Assembly: GCA_030512295.1 (NCBI GenBank)
Contig: JAULSR010000001.1
Span: forward strand, 3,185,001 to 3,249,000
Reading direction: 5' to 3'
Length of the DNA: 64,000 nucleotides
Origin: Bombardia bombarda
Taxonomy: Eukaryota; Ascomycota; Sordariomycetes; Sordariales; Lasiosphaeriaceae
Under the pieces are notes generated by a model. It was not told the origin of the DNA. It saw only the letters and a program-made list of their open reading frames with translations, and ran no database searches. A program made the translations under genes and the position numbers. Shown here one piece after another: positions 36,290 through 48,829 of this stretch (positions are counted from its first letter, which is position 1; each line of letters begins with the position of its first letter).

Positions 36290-37311
36290 ACATTGAGCGT
36301 GCTTTGCGGGCCGGGACAAGAAGCCTCTGGATACAGGTCCAGTTACAGTTGTGCAAGTTGTACAATATGGCACGTCTGAGCTATTTGTTCGCCGCAGGTA
36401 ACAATGCATTACCGGATTTGGGGTGTGGAAGGCGAGCGTTTGCTTCCTTGTTTTTCTGGGAGTAATTCCACGGCATGTCAAGCACAGATGGCACACGGCA
36501 TACGGCATAGGAATGGTATGGATATTTGATAACTGTTTTGCAACCCTTGACACAGGCATGTGAGCGGTTGGTAGGGTTTGGTTTGGAGGGATGAACGTTG
36601 GTTGTTTGTCTGTTCTCTGTTCGGACAGGTATAGGTATCATATATCTGATCTGTCCCTCTAAATACTACTAGTACTGTGGCCGAGACAAACAAGATAATA
36701 GATATATTACAAATTTCGGCGAGCGTTGTGTGCAGTTATTTCGCCAACCCATCTATTATAAGTCTGGGTCGTGTTCTGTCAGGCTGGAGGGGGTTTCGTG
36801 TTGTATGTTTATGGGGATTTAATGTATCTTAAATATGTAATTGATGGATTTGATCTTTCAAAATGACGACAGTTAATTCCGGGGGCGGAGCCTGTAGTGA
36901 AAAAAAATCTACGGGGTGCACCTGGTTTGTTGTATGACGAGAATGGAGTTAGAAGTCAAAAATTATCGAGTTCGCATGTGATGCTACCCAGCAACCCCCG
37001 GCACGGCTACCCGTGTGGTTGTCGTTGCAGCAAAGTGGGCTCGCATCAGTGGGTGTGGGGCTCGCCCGCCGCACGGGTGACGGAAAGTTTGGGCGGTGAC
37101 GGCCGGCAGTAATTATTCCAAGGTCGATAAGACTTTCATACTGGGCAGGCGCGATTCGACGTGCCGCTCATCGCTCACGTTCACCTTACGCCCACGCCCT
37201 GTAGACTAGTGTCGCGACAAAGCATATCGCCCACGCCCCTTTTTCAAAACTCTCGTTTGTTTTGGTCGCTCGCTTTAAAAGACCAGTTTTTGCTGGAATA
37301 GGACAGACAGA
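36290..37311. other. Intergenic, USP7 3' flank and Tim22 promoter
   Basis: About 1 kb between two plus-strand genes. The left half is AT-rich; the right half (from ~36990) is GC-rich and CCAC-rich, as expected for promoter and leader. No gene seen. Confidence 0.5.
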
Positions 37312-38028
37312 ATGAACTTCCCCGGTACTGGTGGCGGCGGCGGCGGGATCCCAGGAGGTTTGCCTGGCAGCGTGGATCCCAGTGATCCGAACATCAAATG
37401 GGTTCGTTTAAGCCGGCCGTGACATCCTCTTACTGTGGAGAGAGAACGAAGCCTGATATATATGAGTGATGTTTGCTTACTAACGCATGTTATGAGTATC
37501 ACAGTTGACAAACGCCATGGAATCATGCTACGCCAAGACAGCCATGAGCGGTGTCGCGGGCTTTGGCCTCGGCGGCTTGTTTGGCGTCTTTATGGCTTCT
37601 GTAGGTTTATCTCAACTCATACCGCCACTGAAATGTATGAGAGAGCGCGCGCACTAACAACCCGTTCCCATCTAATATAGATGGCATACGACACACCCTA
37701 CCACACGGCCGGCGCGGGCCAGGCGCCCGTCTCGTCGCTGCCGCTGCGCCAGCAGCTCAAGACGGGCTTCAAGGAGATGGGCTCGCGCTCGTACAGCACG
37801 GCCAAGAACTTTGGCAAGGTCGGCGCCCTCTTCAGCGGCATCGAGTGCGGCATCGAGGGCCTGCGCGCAAAGAACGACATGGCCAACGGCGCCGCCGCCG
37901 GCTGCCTGACGGGCGCCATCCTCGCACGCAACGGCGGGCCCCAGGCCGCCGCCGTCGGATGTGCGGGTTTTGCCGCGTTTAGCGCGGCTATCGATGCGTG
38001 GATGAGGATGCCCAAGGAGGAGGACTGA
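37312..38028 (+). CDS. tim22: Mitochondrial inner-membrane translocase subunit Tim22
   Basis: Exons 37312-37401, 37505-37600 and 37681-38028 encode 177 residues; both introns are in phase 0. The N-terminus is Gly-rich. The Tim17/22/23 core follows: MESCYAKTAMSGVAGFGLGG, then LFGVFMASMAYD, SYSTAKNFGKVGALFSGIEC and a Gly/Ala-rich last segment (GAAAGCLTGAILARNGG; VGCAGFAAFSAAIDAW). Four hydrophobic spans are expected. Tim22 is the channel of the carrier translocase that inserts metabolite carriers into the inner membrane. The two Cys residues (in ESCYAK and GIECGIEG) fit the conserved intermembrane-space disulfide of Tim22. Confidence 0.96.
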
Positions 38029-38832
38029 GTTTCTTGCCTTTCTGGTTGGTGGTATTTTTTTTTTTTTTGGGGGGGGGGTGGGGTTTATAGATGAGAGGGA
38101 GACAAACTCCCCATGTCTGCCAATGGAGAGGGAAAATAAAAGAGGGAGGGCTGCTGTAGAGCCGGGGTCAAGAAAATACCTACTCAAATGGGGTGTTTTC
38201 TTGCTGTAATATTCTGTCTGGTTAGGAGTGTGTGTGGGGTCTGCTACAAAGGCAGCAGCATGGACGGCATTTGGCGTTGGGGGTGCGGGATACACATTAT
38301 ACATATGTTTATTATTATACATGTACATACATTCATACGAACATACTTACACAATGGAGCATGGATGGTGCATGGTGCATGGATGGCGGGCTGGAATGGT
38401 CCTGGCAACTCCTCTTATTTTATTTAGAAGGATGCATGTACGTCGTAACGTTATAGAAGGCGGTCGATAGCCCTGAAGGAAGTGGTACAGAACAATATGC
38501 GCTGCATTCTCACACAGTGACTCAAATGAGAGATGGCAAATGTTACATCAAGTGTCGCGTCACTTCAAGTGGCTCTTAACAGAACCACACATTCTTGGTG
38601 CAAATAGGGGTGATCGGTTTTCGACTACTTCTTTCTTGGAGGCAAGCCCACCTATATTCACAATGCTTTATCTCCCTGTAACAATAATTCCCAACCTTCT
38701 GCCATGCTTTAACGCAAGTTGATGATCCTTTACCAACATATCAAAAACGCCCCCAAGACAGCGGCCGTATACGACGCCCCAGTAAATATGGTAATAATAT
38801 ACACCCCCTTTCAACCCCTGCAGCTCGCTCTC
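38029..38832. other. Convergent 3' intergenic spacer
   Basis: Lies between Tim22 (+) and the SNW gene (-). It holds a T14-G10 homopolymer pair soon after the Tim22 stop and degenerate CATACATA and GCATGGATGG short repeats near 38300-38400. No gene seen. Confidence 0.6.
38055..38078. repeat. T14-G10 homopolymer pair
   Basis: Fourteen T directly followed by ten G, 27 bases after the Tim22 stop codon. Confidence 0.9.
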
Positions 38833-40779
38833 TTATTCGTCGTCGTCATCTTCGTCAACACGAGTTCGCTTTGACTCCCGCGGATCCTCATCATTCAAGC
38901 CATACCCCCGCTTAGAAGACGAAGTCTGCTGCACCTCGGATAAGAACTTATCGACGTTGAACGGATCCGCCGCGTCCTTCTCGAACTGAACAGGCCCTTC
39001 CCGCACTTCCGCTTCCTCTGTGCCTTTGAACGTTCCTCTGCCAAGCGCCTCGCCGAAGCGACTTGTCTTTTGGATTCTCGACATCTCCCGCTCGCCGTCT
39101 CCCTCGTCGTCGTCGTCCACATTCGCACGCGGTCTGTAAATGCTGCTGATAGCGTCCTGCGCGGCGAAAAGCGGCTTGTCGTAGGCGTTGTCCTCGTTGA
39201 AGCCGCTGTCGAAGCCGCTCGACTGGTTGAACAACCGCGAGTCGTACATGCCCTCGGCCGACTGTGTCGGCTTGGCAAGACCCAGCGCAATTTTCTCCGA
39301 GATGTCTCGGTCCATCTCCCGAGCCATAACCTGGGCTCGTCTCTCGGCGCCCATCCGCGATTGCCGTAGCTTTCGCTCCTCTTCGCGTTGCCTCTCTTTC
39401 CGGGCGTCTCTTCTTTCCCTCTCCGAATCATCACTATCCGATTCGGAGCCAGATCCACTGTAGGAACGAGAGCGAGATCTCCTGCCGCCGCCTTGTCTCT
39501 CTGCTCGAGCCGCCTGTGCCAGTTGGCGGAGGTGGTCCTCCTTTTGAAGCTTTTCCTTCTCTGCCAGTCTCTGTTGCATCATGGCTCTTTGTCGGACCTC
39601 TTCTCTGGCGTGTCTATCGGCCATAAACAAGGCCTCGGAAAACTGTGCGAATTTGTCGTTGATTTGCACATCCTGCAAACCTCGGCCGTCGGCAGCCAGT
39701 CTCTTATCAAGGGGAACAGTGAATCCCTTTTTGTTTTTCCAAAGCGATACCGGTGGTGCTATTTGCTGTTAGAATTTCGTCTCCTACAGCACAAGATGGG
39801 GCAGAACTTACGTATTTTCCAGGCTTCTTGGTCTTCTGCTGTCAGCTTCCTCGGGGGTGAATGCATCACCTGAACAGCGTAGGTTAGTTATCAATCCTAA
39901 GCACAAGAAAAAGACTAGACAAGGTAAATATGCATACGGGTGGAGGAGGAGTCGGTGGTCCCCTAGGGATCTTCTTGTGCTTAAACTTTGGCGGTTCCAT
40001 CGGGTCTAAATGGTGCATGTCAGTCGAGTACCATCGGTCCCGCGATGCAAGCCAACTTACCCTTCTGGCGTTCCACAATCTTCATAATACGATCCTGCTT
40101 CTTGGAATTGTCTCCCATCTGGGCCGATGGGGTGTAGCGCACGAAGGTCGGGTCTCGCTTCCCGTTCACGTTGATGTTCTTTGGTTTCTGTGCAGCTACC
40201 GCGCCGCTGACGAGCGTCGCGAGCGCATTCTTGGTCCGTTCCGCCGTTGCCTCCACCTCCTCCTGGCTCGGTCGCGACAAGTCCAGGTCGCCGGCCTCCG
40301 CCCTTTGACGGAGGGGAATCAGATCCTTGAAGGACGCGTGTATGATGCGGTCGCTCCCGTGTCCCTGTTGCGCAATGGCTGTGTAGTCCACTTTGCCCTC
40401 TCTGTCCACCTGAATAACCAGCGCGTTGGAGCTCGACGGGCCGTTCTTGCCCCAGACATATTGGGCGACGGGGATTTCCGGAAACGCGCCCCCATCGCCA
40501 AAGTCCTCTGGTCCACGCGGACGCCAGCCTGTTCTGTTTGGGTACTCGGGAGGTCCAGTTCTCTGTTATTAGGACGGGATGTTAGTTGATGTGGTAGTGG
40601 TTGCAGATTCCAGCATCATGAGGGCGCGGTGGACTGACCCGTAAGACTACCTGCGTCTCGTCAAGTTGGCCGGCGCCGACGATCCTGGGGCCGCGCTGCT
40701 GCGCGATCTGTTCCTCATGCCCGTCGTTGTGTTTGGGCTTCGGGAGAGCCCGCGCAAGGCCCATCGCTATGGACGTCAT
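38833..40779 (-). CDS. prp45: SNW-domain splicing factor (Prp45 / SKIP)
   Basis: Exons 40779-40639, 40562-40061, 40005-39938, 39869-39812 and 39758-38833 encode 564 residues with all phases closed. The SNW core is clear: RPRGPEDFGDGGAFPEIPVA, then FKDLIPLRQRAE, DPMEPPKFKHKKIPRGPPTP and RKLTAEDQEAWKIPPPVS, with VPLDKRLAADGRGL right after. A charged coiled region follows (REEVRQRAMMQQRLAEKEKL) and an RS-like, acidic and basic C-terminal part. Prp45/SKIP is a spliceosome component (NineTeen-related) needed for catalytic steps and for recruiting Prp22; in animals it also acts as a transcription cofactor. I chose the ATG at 40779 with context ACCATGA; the frame upstream opens only with a TTG. Confidence 0.95.
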
Positions 40780-41464
40780 GGTGGCCTTCGATTGATTTCC
40801 CAAAGTGGTTCGGATCGGTAGTCGCGATTTGATGTTTTGGAAGTGGGGACCCCAAGAGAGAGAAGCCAGAAAAGTTAGGTACAGAGGAGCAGAGGTGCAG
40901 GTAGAAAACGTGGCTTAGCACTCACTGGGTTGTGGCGCAACCTTAGCGTCCTTACCGGCTGATCGGCGATTTGAGCCTGGGGATCGGCTGCGACTCAAGA
41001 AAACCGTGGCCAAAATAGGGGCTGGGTTCGGTAGTGAGAATGGGATTCAATGTGTATACATTTGCTTGCATATAATTGCTGTATGATTTCGATCCTAGCA
41101 GATAGGTAACTGTTTTTTCTACGGTCAAAAGTCAATTGCATGACAGAGAACCTCTCACTCATGATTGCATTGCCAAGTCAAGTCTTGAAATAGACAAGGC
41201 ACCGAAGCTCTAAAAGCCCAAACAGACTTAGAAAAGAAAGCCATTTCCATCGTATTTTGCACCCATCCATTACTCAAGACATGGCATCAGTCATCATGTT
41301 CGAAAACCGCGGTGAAGGGGCCCAGTCTGGCCGCACACCCTCCCGCGTTGAACCATAAGCAGACCACCCCTATGATACACTCCTTGCAAGACCAGCCCTG
41401 CTCATTTTGTGCAATTCGCCTGGTCGAACAAGCTACTAGCTTTATACGCAACCAAAAAGGAAGT
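40780..41464. promoter_or_regulatory. SNW promoter side and p24 3' flank
   Basis: About 690 bases between two minus-strand genes. The SNW leader may contain an intron (a donor-like GTGAGTGC near 40930 on the minus strand), but I cannot fix its ends. No other gene seen. Confidence 0.35.
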
Positions 41465-42239
41465 TCATACATAGCCCTTCCTCGCGCCCTGGAAGAAGAA
41501 TCTGACGATAAAGACCTGCAGAGCGCCCATGCACATGACCAGACCGATCTGGATCAAGCTGAAGTTGATGATCCGCTTCTCCGTGCTCCGGACCGTGCTG
41601 AAGTTCCGGTTCTCACGAGTACGGAAGTACTTTTGGTTTCGTGTGATTGTTGACAACTGTCCTGACACCTTGAAGAGCGACTCCTCAAGTGCGGATGTCT
41701 GCTCTGGGGAGCTGCCCTGCTTCGACGGCAGAGTTACGCGGGCCTCATTCTCGACCTAGCAGTTTTTGTCTGTCAGCAGGAGAAGGGGTGCAAGTGGTTG
41801 GGTGCAGATTATGGCCTACCGCGATCTCAAAGTCGACAAACTTGTCCGTATATGTGCTCATCTCGTTGTTGAAGCAGAACTTGTATTCGCCAATCTCGTT
41901 CGCGGTGAAGACAAAGTCCCCCTGTCGCTCCTTCTGGCCATCCATGATGCCCTTTCCACCAGGGCCGGTAACCTCATAGTCGACGTCGAAAGAGCCGCCG
42001 GATTGTACCTAAAGGAATAAGTATAAGTAACTCGCGCATCGATGAAACGTGCAGCAACAACTGCTCGCTGGGTTATGCATGCGCACCGCAAAGTAGAAGG
42101 CGATCTTCTCGCCCTTCTTGGATGTCGCTGTGTAGAAGCACGCCTTCTCGTTGGCGATAAGCTTGTAGGTCAATGCTGTGGCCGTCGCTTGGGCCGTAAG
42201 CCAGACCAAAAGGCCGCATAGTATTAACGGCAACTGCAT
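41465..42239 (-). CDS. p24 family cargo receptor (GOLD domain, Erp-like)
   Basis: Exons 42239-42087, 42008-41820 and 41755-41465 encode 210 residues; both introns are in phase 0. A signal peptide (LPLILCGLLVWLTAQATA) is followed by a GOLD domain with two Cys (EKACFYTA and YKFCFNNEM), which normally form its disulfide. Then come a coiled luminal stalk and one membrane span near residues 175-198 (INFSLIQIGLVMCMGALQVF). The cytosolic tail RFFFQGARKGYV has the aromatic FF COPII motif; the end is not a plain KKXX. p24 proteins cycle in COPII/COPI vesicles between ER and Golgi and sort GPI-anchored and secretory cargo. Assignment to the p24-gamma (Erp) branch rather than Emp24 or Erv25 is likely but not certain. 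Confidence 0.92.
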
Positions 42240-43083
42240 CGTGGGCGACGTGGTGAGCTGGATTACACCGGTGGGTTCGATAGACGGCGGGCGCTCTTCA
42301 GGACAGCTCACGAGTCGCGAACCTAGAACCTTAACGAGCCCAGGGCGTCCCACTGGAACGACCCGACCAACTTTCAGGCGGAACAACCAAATTTCCACAT
42401 ATGCCCCACTCAGCACCTGAGGAAGGGGCCAGGTTCCCTTGTACCTAGGTACCTTGTCTCACCTGTCGAAGATTTCCATGTTCTTGGGGCCTTGAGCGTC
42501 AGGCCGTCAGGCCCGTTTCCATCCAAAACGGGTGCCAAGATGCCGGGATATCAGCGGGCGGGCTGATTGGCTGGAGAAAGGTAGACCAGGTTTCTCACCA
42601 GCCACTGTCGGGGATTGCTCCCGGCAATGACATCAATATGCTGCATTCGTATCAGTTGCGTCAGAACACAAAGCAGAGCATTAGCCACACATGCCTTGTC
42701 GACGCCATTGCCCAGGGTCGCGCTCATCAGTACCTCGTCTCATGATGACCAGTTTCTTTTTGTAAAAGCAAGGTCGTTCTTTTAGTGGGAAATAAATCTA
42801 CGCACGAATCCTCTGCCGTCTCAATTCCGAATCACCATTTATAAGTGTTTTTGTTTCGTGCTCCATCGATAACAAACAGGTGGATGATCGGTTAAAGCAA
42901 CGGGGTATTTACGTCAGACGTCATTGGCAGCCCGCCTCAACTGTCAACAACCATCAATCGTACCTCCACGCCTGTCGATTACTCCAGGAAATGCAGTGAT
43001 TTTCAAATACTTTTCGGACCTGTTGCGACAGAAAACAGCGAATCGCCCAACATATTGGCCAAGGCCAAGGAAACTGAGACAGG
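42240..43083. promoter_or_regulatory. Divergent promoter region, p24 / PhoD-like
   Basis: 844 bases between divergent start codons. A palindromic GTACCTAGGTAC lies at about 42439-42450. No coding frame is credible. Confidence 0.45.
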
Positions 43084-45205
43084 ATGGCTGTCACTCAGAC
43101 AAAGATTACTAACACATCCTCCATCGCCTTGAGGACGTTAAGCTACTTCTTCTTACGATGGGTAAGCAGTACAGTCCGTTAAATCTCATTTGATTCACGC
43201 TAACTTCAATTTTTTCCACATTTTAGGCGTTGTTACCAGTAAGTTTTTAAGAGCATCCTGAGTCTCCCAAACATTCACGTGCTAACAACAATGCCAAGAT
43301 CATTCCCGCCATCGTGTTTACACTATTCGCTCTTTATGTACCCTCGTTCATCTCCGGGTACTTTCATGAGCCCAAATACCAAGTGATCGACGATGTCGTG
43401 ATCACCGAGACCCTCTTCAAAGAAGATGTTCCTAATGGGACTGGGGAGTTTACCCAACCCCTTGATGCTCCTCCAAATGCCCCCAATGAGAGGATAGTGG
43501 CACAAAAGGTCGATGTCCAGGAAACTATCTCTGTCGAGAAGAGACCGCTGGGTCCGCTACGGACTCTGTTGACTGGCGCTCCTAACCCGCGCAGCTTACT
43601 CTTGTCGGCAACTACCTTCCTCATCAATGCCCTGCTTGTCGGCTTTGTTGCCGACCGCCTGTTTCGGGAGCGTTATCACACTGGTGACGATCTCTCTTTC
43701 GTCAGACCAGGCTATATATCCGAGACTGAGGCCAAGCTGCTCGTGCGGGAGCCGGATCAGTCAAAGATGCCGGTGATGGTAGAGGTCCGTATGAAGGACC
43801 CTCACCCTCCATTCGACAATCCGCTGTGGCAGCAGGCTGGCGGTATTCGCTGGACGACAAACGAAACCGACTACACCGCTGTGTTGAAGGTGCCACTGAA
43901 GCACTCCAAGCCGCGGACTTATGAATGGAGGACGTCCAACAACCACTCCGGCGAATTCACTACTCCTCCTCGAGTCGGAAATGCAGTCGAGACTGGGGAC
44001 GGCCCGTTCACGTTTGTGTCGACGTCTTGCATTGTGAGCCGCTTGCCATACAGCCCCTTCGACCATCCCCTCGCAATCCCAGGATTGAGACACCTGGCCA
44101 AGGTTCTCCCATCTCTGGGCGCCCAGTTCGTGCTCTTCCTTGGCGACTTTATCTACGCCGATGTCCCACGCTGGTGGGGCACTGGCGTCGAGGACTATCG
44201 CCAAAAGTACCGCCAGGTGTACGCCTCGCCCGACTGGCAAGCTGTCGGACAAAACATCAGCTGGATCCACGTTCTCGACGACCACGAAATCTACAACGAC
44301 TGGTCCGAAAACACCACCGGCATATACCAAACGGCCGTCGACCCATGGCACCACTACCACGCGGCGGCAAACCCACCCCCCGCAAAAGCGCTCGGCTCAT
44401 CGAGCGCTCGCCCCGGCGCGACGTACTACGAGTTCACCCAGGGTCCCGCGAGCTTCTTCCTCCTCGACACGCGCACCTACCGCTCGAGCAACAGTCTGCC
44501 CAAGAACAACACAGACAAGTCCATGCTCGGCCCCGAGCAACTGGAGGATTTCATCCAGTTCCTCTACAAGCCCGAGCCAAAGGGCGTCAAGTGGAAGATT
44601 GTGGCTTCATCCGTCCCCTTCACCAAGAACTGGGCTGTAAATACCAAGGACACCTGGGGCGGCTTCCTCTCGGAGCGGAGACAGATCCTCGAGGCCATGT
44701 GGGACGCCGGCAGCAGGGGTGTTGGGGTGGTCATCTTGTCGGGTGACAGACACGAGTTTGCCGCGACAAAGTTCCCGCCGCCGGCCGGCTCCAAGTGGCC
44801 CGAGAGCGCGACTGTGCACGAGTTCTCGGCCAGCCCGCTGAGCCAGTTTTACTCGCCTATCCCGTCGTATAGGCAGACGGACGGCGAGGATGTTATGGTC
44901 AAGTACGTTTTTTACTCCATTCTGATGTCACTAGACTTAACAATTATGTTGCCTCTTTGGTAGTTTTCTGTTACTAATTCGCTCCCCCCCCCTCCACTTG
45001 CAGATATATCCACAAGGGCAACTCGAAATTCGGTGCCATCACGATCGAGAACCTGGAGCAGGGAGACCAGGGCAGCTTGAAGTATCGCTTGTTTGTGGAT
45101 GGTGTTGAGACGTGGAACACGGTGGTGCTGTCCCCTCCGGTAGCTGCTGCTGAAAAGCCCGCCGGCCGCGGTGGCTCGTTTTGGGATCGGATCAAGGGGA
45201 CGTAG
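43084..45205 (+). CDS. PhoD-like metallophosphatase, membrane anchored
   Basis: Exons 43084-43161, 43227-43238 (12 nt), 43299-44902 and 45004-45205 encode 631 residues, all in phase. The micro-exon encodes only ALLP, joining LSYFFLRW to IIPAIVFTLFALYVP. Hydrophobic segments near residues 20-48 and 110-130 suggest two N-terminal membrane spans. The PhoD domain follows: GPFTFVSTSC, LFLGDFIYADVPRWWG, HVLDDHEIYNDWSENTTG, SFFLLDTRTYRS and VILSGDRHEFAATKF. The Asp/His/Asn metal ligands are all visible. PhoD enzymes are Fe/Ca phosphodiesterases or phosphatases; the substrate of this fungal membrane-bound group is not known to me. It sits head-to-head with the p24 gene. Confidence 0.92.
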
Positions 45206-45673
45206 GTAGGGTGTGGCTTGTGACAAGTACCACCCAGATAGGAGGTTTCTTTACTAGGTATTTATTGGCATGTAGGTAGGTGCCCGCCCTGTCTTGATGG
45301 GCACTGCTTAATTTGTATGGGAGAATTGCGACCTTATATGATGATATGTATTGGTGTATTTGGTGACAAAGGGATTTACATATGCCGTGGGTAGGTACCT
45401 CTCTCAGTGTGATATCACTATATATGTACAACCTCGGTATTTAGTGTAGACAGTATAGGCTAATGGCGGGGTTCGGCTTGGTCAGCGCCAATCCCCTCTT
45501 TCCCGGCTGCACGGTGCACCGCATCGTCTTACATGAACATAGCTCCCCAAGTTTAGTTTGGGTTGCAGCGGGAGTTGCCGATCTCATCAACACATTTCAG
45601 TCATTAAAGTCGAATCACTCAATTTCGCAACAGCCACACATCACGCATCTCCTAGGACTGGGAGCTGGTCGTA
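45206..45673. other. Intergenic, PhoD 3' flank to trimethyllysine dioxygenase
   Basis: About 470 AT-rich bases with several TAGGTA words (near 45224, 45257 and 45277). No gene seen. Confidence 0.5.
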
Positions 45674-47778
45674 ATGAAGGTACTCCTCGCGATACGAGCC
45701 CTCCAGCCGGCCGTGGCCGTCAGGCGCGTGCCGGCAGGTAGTTCTGCGACAGCCATGTGAGCTTTCTCAACATAGACGCTATAAATTTGTCTGCACCAAA
45801 CTGACCTTGTAATGTAGCACGGCTTACCGAACTATGGTTTGCTCTGCCATCAATAACCGCCCGACAAGCAGGTCATTCGCAACAGATGTTTCTCGAGATG
45901 CTGATAGTATTATTCGAAAGCTTCAGCGATCGAAGGACTTGACAAGGAAGACTAAGATCGTAACAAGTGACGTGATGCCTGATACACAGGTTCGCGATCA
46001 CCTTGTCCACGAGAGACATGTCAAGGTTGTTCCTGGGGGGCTTGAACTTACGGCTCCAGCTGTGGAGGACAGAGACCTTTTCTTGTGAGATCTATGACTA
46101 TACGTTATTTAATGCAATATGTTCCTGGGATGGGAGGGGGAGGGGCTGACTTTGTGTCTTTTTCTAGCCCAAACTTTTGGCTGCGGTACGTCTTCTGTAT
46201 TCTCACTCCCTGCTCTCCAGTTCGCCAGCAGTGTCTTGCCAGGGCCAGCCTTTGCTAACAGAGTGGTCCAGTGACATGTGTCCCTGCTCTAAGTGTAAAA
46301 ATCCTGACACGAAGCAACGGAGCTTCAACACCTTTGAGGTATGCTGGTTGAAGGCTTGTTCTCTGCCCAAATACTTACGAATATAGGTACCTTCAACCAT
46401 TAAAGTGGCAGACGCCGAAGTGGGCCAACAAGGCAAAGTCGTTAGGGTACTATGTTAGTTGATCTCCACAGATGATAGGGGAAGGTAAGAAGCAATTAGA
46501 TTTGAGTGTATACTGATGATGATCGGTCCATTCAGGGTCTGACGGCCACGAGAGCTACTGGACCTGGAACTTTCTCGCGACCTACCATAACGGCCCAAAG
46601 AAGCGGTAGGGTTACCTTCTTGCTACTAACATCCCCAATTATCCTGTCTTACTATGCTGCTCTATTAACGCTGCTATAGACGTCTCGCCTACTTTGATCA
46701 TTCATTACCGGAAACAAACCCTTCTGTTCCGTACTCCGATGTCATGTCGAAAGAAGACAATGACAATGGCGTCAAAGAAATGCTCACTAAAATTGTGGGT
46801 TTCCCCCTTCGTGTTTCTGTCGTTGCCAACCTGTCTAATAGGTACTTAGAGAAACTGGGGCTATGTGTTTGTGGACGGGACACCGTATGATGATCCAGAG
46901 GCTACAAAGGCACTACTTGAGCGCATTGCTTTCATTCGCGTCACTCATTACGGCGGGTTTTACGACTTCACTCCCAATCTCGCCATGGCTGACACGGCAT
47001 ACACGAACCTCGCCCTGGCAGCCCACACCGATACAACCTACTTCAGTGACCCTGCCGGCCTACAGGCTTTCCATCTGTTGTCACATCAGCCGGCGCCCGA
47101 TGCCAACCCCGACGACGCCGTTGCCTCAGGTGGCAAGTCACTTCTCGTTGACGGGTACAGAGCGGCATTTGTTCTCAAGGCGCGCAACCCCAAAGCCTTC
47201 CATATTCTGTCCACGGTGGGGCTGCAGTGGCAGGCCAACGGCAACGAGGGCATCAGCATTTCCCCGTACAAGCTATTCCCAGTGATCGAGTTGGGCGATA
47301 ACGGTGAATTGCACAGGATTCGGTGGAACAATGACGACCGAGGCGCTGTGCCTTTTGGGCAAGCATTCTCACCTACCGAGTGGTATGAGGCTGCTCGGGA
47401 GTGGGACAAGATCATAAGAAGCAAAGAGGCTGAGCGCTGGGTCCAACTGGAGCCCGGCAAGACGCTCAGTACGTTACATAGCTGCCACCCACCTCCTGCA
47501 GCGGCAAACTCAAATCTCAGGCAACATTTGTTTTCTTTTGACAGCTGACAGCTTGAAACAGTTTTTGACAACTGGCGAGTCTTGCATGGCCGCAGCGCCT
47601 TCTCCGGTATTAGAAGAATTTGTGGAGGATATAGTAAGTCGTCTTTGATCTTTGTTCTGGTGCTCTGTCTTTCGGCTTCTAACTTTGTTCCAAAACAGTC
47701 AACAGAGATGACTACATCTCCCGATGGAAAAACACAATGAGAAGACCTCGCGCTCCCAAGCCGCAATTAGACCAGTAG
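45674..47778 (+). CDS. Trimethyllysine dioxygenase (carnitine synthesis)
   Basis: Fe(II)/2-oxoglutarate enzyme that hydroxylates N6-trimethyllysine, the first step of carnitine biosynthesis, in mitochondria. Ten exons: 45674-45756, 45818-46084, 46168-46189, 46264-46338, 46387-46453, 46536-46605, 46680-46794, 46850-47468, 47562-47633 and 47699-47778, for 489 residues. The N-terminus (VLLAIRALQPAVAVRRVPAG) looks like a presequence. The zinc-type N-domain is marked by NFWLR, CPCSKC and KQRSFNTF. The catalytic domain carries HTDTTYF (His and Asp ligands), GGKSLLVDGYRAAF and IFDNWRVLHGRSAF (distal His and the 2-oxoglutarate Arg). The weak point is the exon 3/4 junction: I used a GTCTTC donor and an acceptor at cagag because the better donor (GTACGT at 46186) does not close the frame. 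All other junctions are clean. Confidence 0.9.
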
Positions 47779-48829
47779 AGCACCTGTAGCACTGCTTCGT
47801 ATAACTACATACCTACCTTATATGTCCCGCTATGTACATACATGGATATTTGGCCATACTGGCCTACCCCACACTTCTACCCCGCTGCTGGGGTGCCCAG
47901 GTTGCACCCACAAGAGGAGGGGAACGAGAGTGACATGATCTGATCAATACTAAGACTCCTCATGGTCTCCCACAGCAGTTTTCTAGCCGTGAATTTCCTG
48001 ATAGCAAGAATCTTGATGATTTTACAGTTCAAGATTGGACTGACTGGAGCAGCGTTGTTGAAGAGACGTGAACAAGCTTGGCACTACAACTATGGTACGT
48101 AGGTAGACACATGCCTCTGCAGTATGTGCTGGTAAGGGGGTTGGTTGCGTTGGGTTTCTGCTCTAGCGTTGATACCTGATAGTACCTACCTATCCTACGG
48201 AACGGCCGATCGAGCTTGAAAGCTCCGCCCATACAACCGCGGAGAGCCGCCATCCAACGGCGGTGTTGCCCATGTGAGCCGAGTAAAACAAGACATGGCT
48301 AATAAGTTTTCTCGTGGCCCAATGGATTCTACTTTGCTCCACTGTGAGGCATCAAGGTATCCGAGATACTACTCGGCTTTGGGATACCCCGAAGTTTATC
48401 TGGGGGCATGCGGCGGTCGGCTCGGCGGCTCAGCTGATAGTAGGGCGGCTATCATGTCGGAGTGCCTTGTTACGGTTTCGTGGCTCCATCGGCTCACGTT
48501 TCTTAACCTTCTTGCATATGCGTGTGCAGCTTGACTTTTATCTGGCTTGATGGGTTTGACACGCGTGGTCTGGGCTTATAAAAAGGCGGAAAGGGCCGCC
48601 GATGTCAAACCTCGAGATGTTGCTATCTGCTTCTGTATTACCTACCGTGCTCGTGCTCGTGCTCGTGCTCGTGTTCAGTCGGCTTCTTCGCGTTGCAGTT
48701 GCCAGTTCACCTTTTTTATTTCATTTTTTGTGGTTGTTGCTCTGTTAGTGCAGTGTCTATTGTGCAAACAGTCAGACCTTTCGGCATACTTATCGGCAGC
48801 CTAGGAGACTGCGATTTACAGCTGTCGCC
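47779..48829. other. Intergenic, dioxygenase 3' flank and SDR promoter
   Basis: About 1 kb. It contains TACCTA/TAGGTA words near 47810, 48100 and 48182 and a hexamer repeat near the SDR gene. Small open frames here show no family resemblance. Confidence 0.5.
48646..48669. repeat. (CGTGCT)4 hexamer repeat
   Basis: Four perfect CGTGCT units in tandem plus a partial fifth, about 160 bases upstream of the SDR start codon, probably in its leader. Confidence 0.9.
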
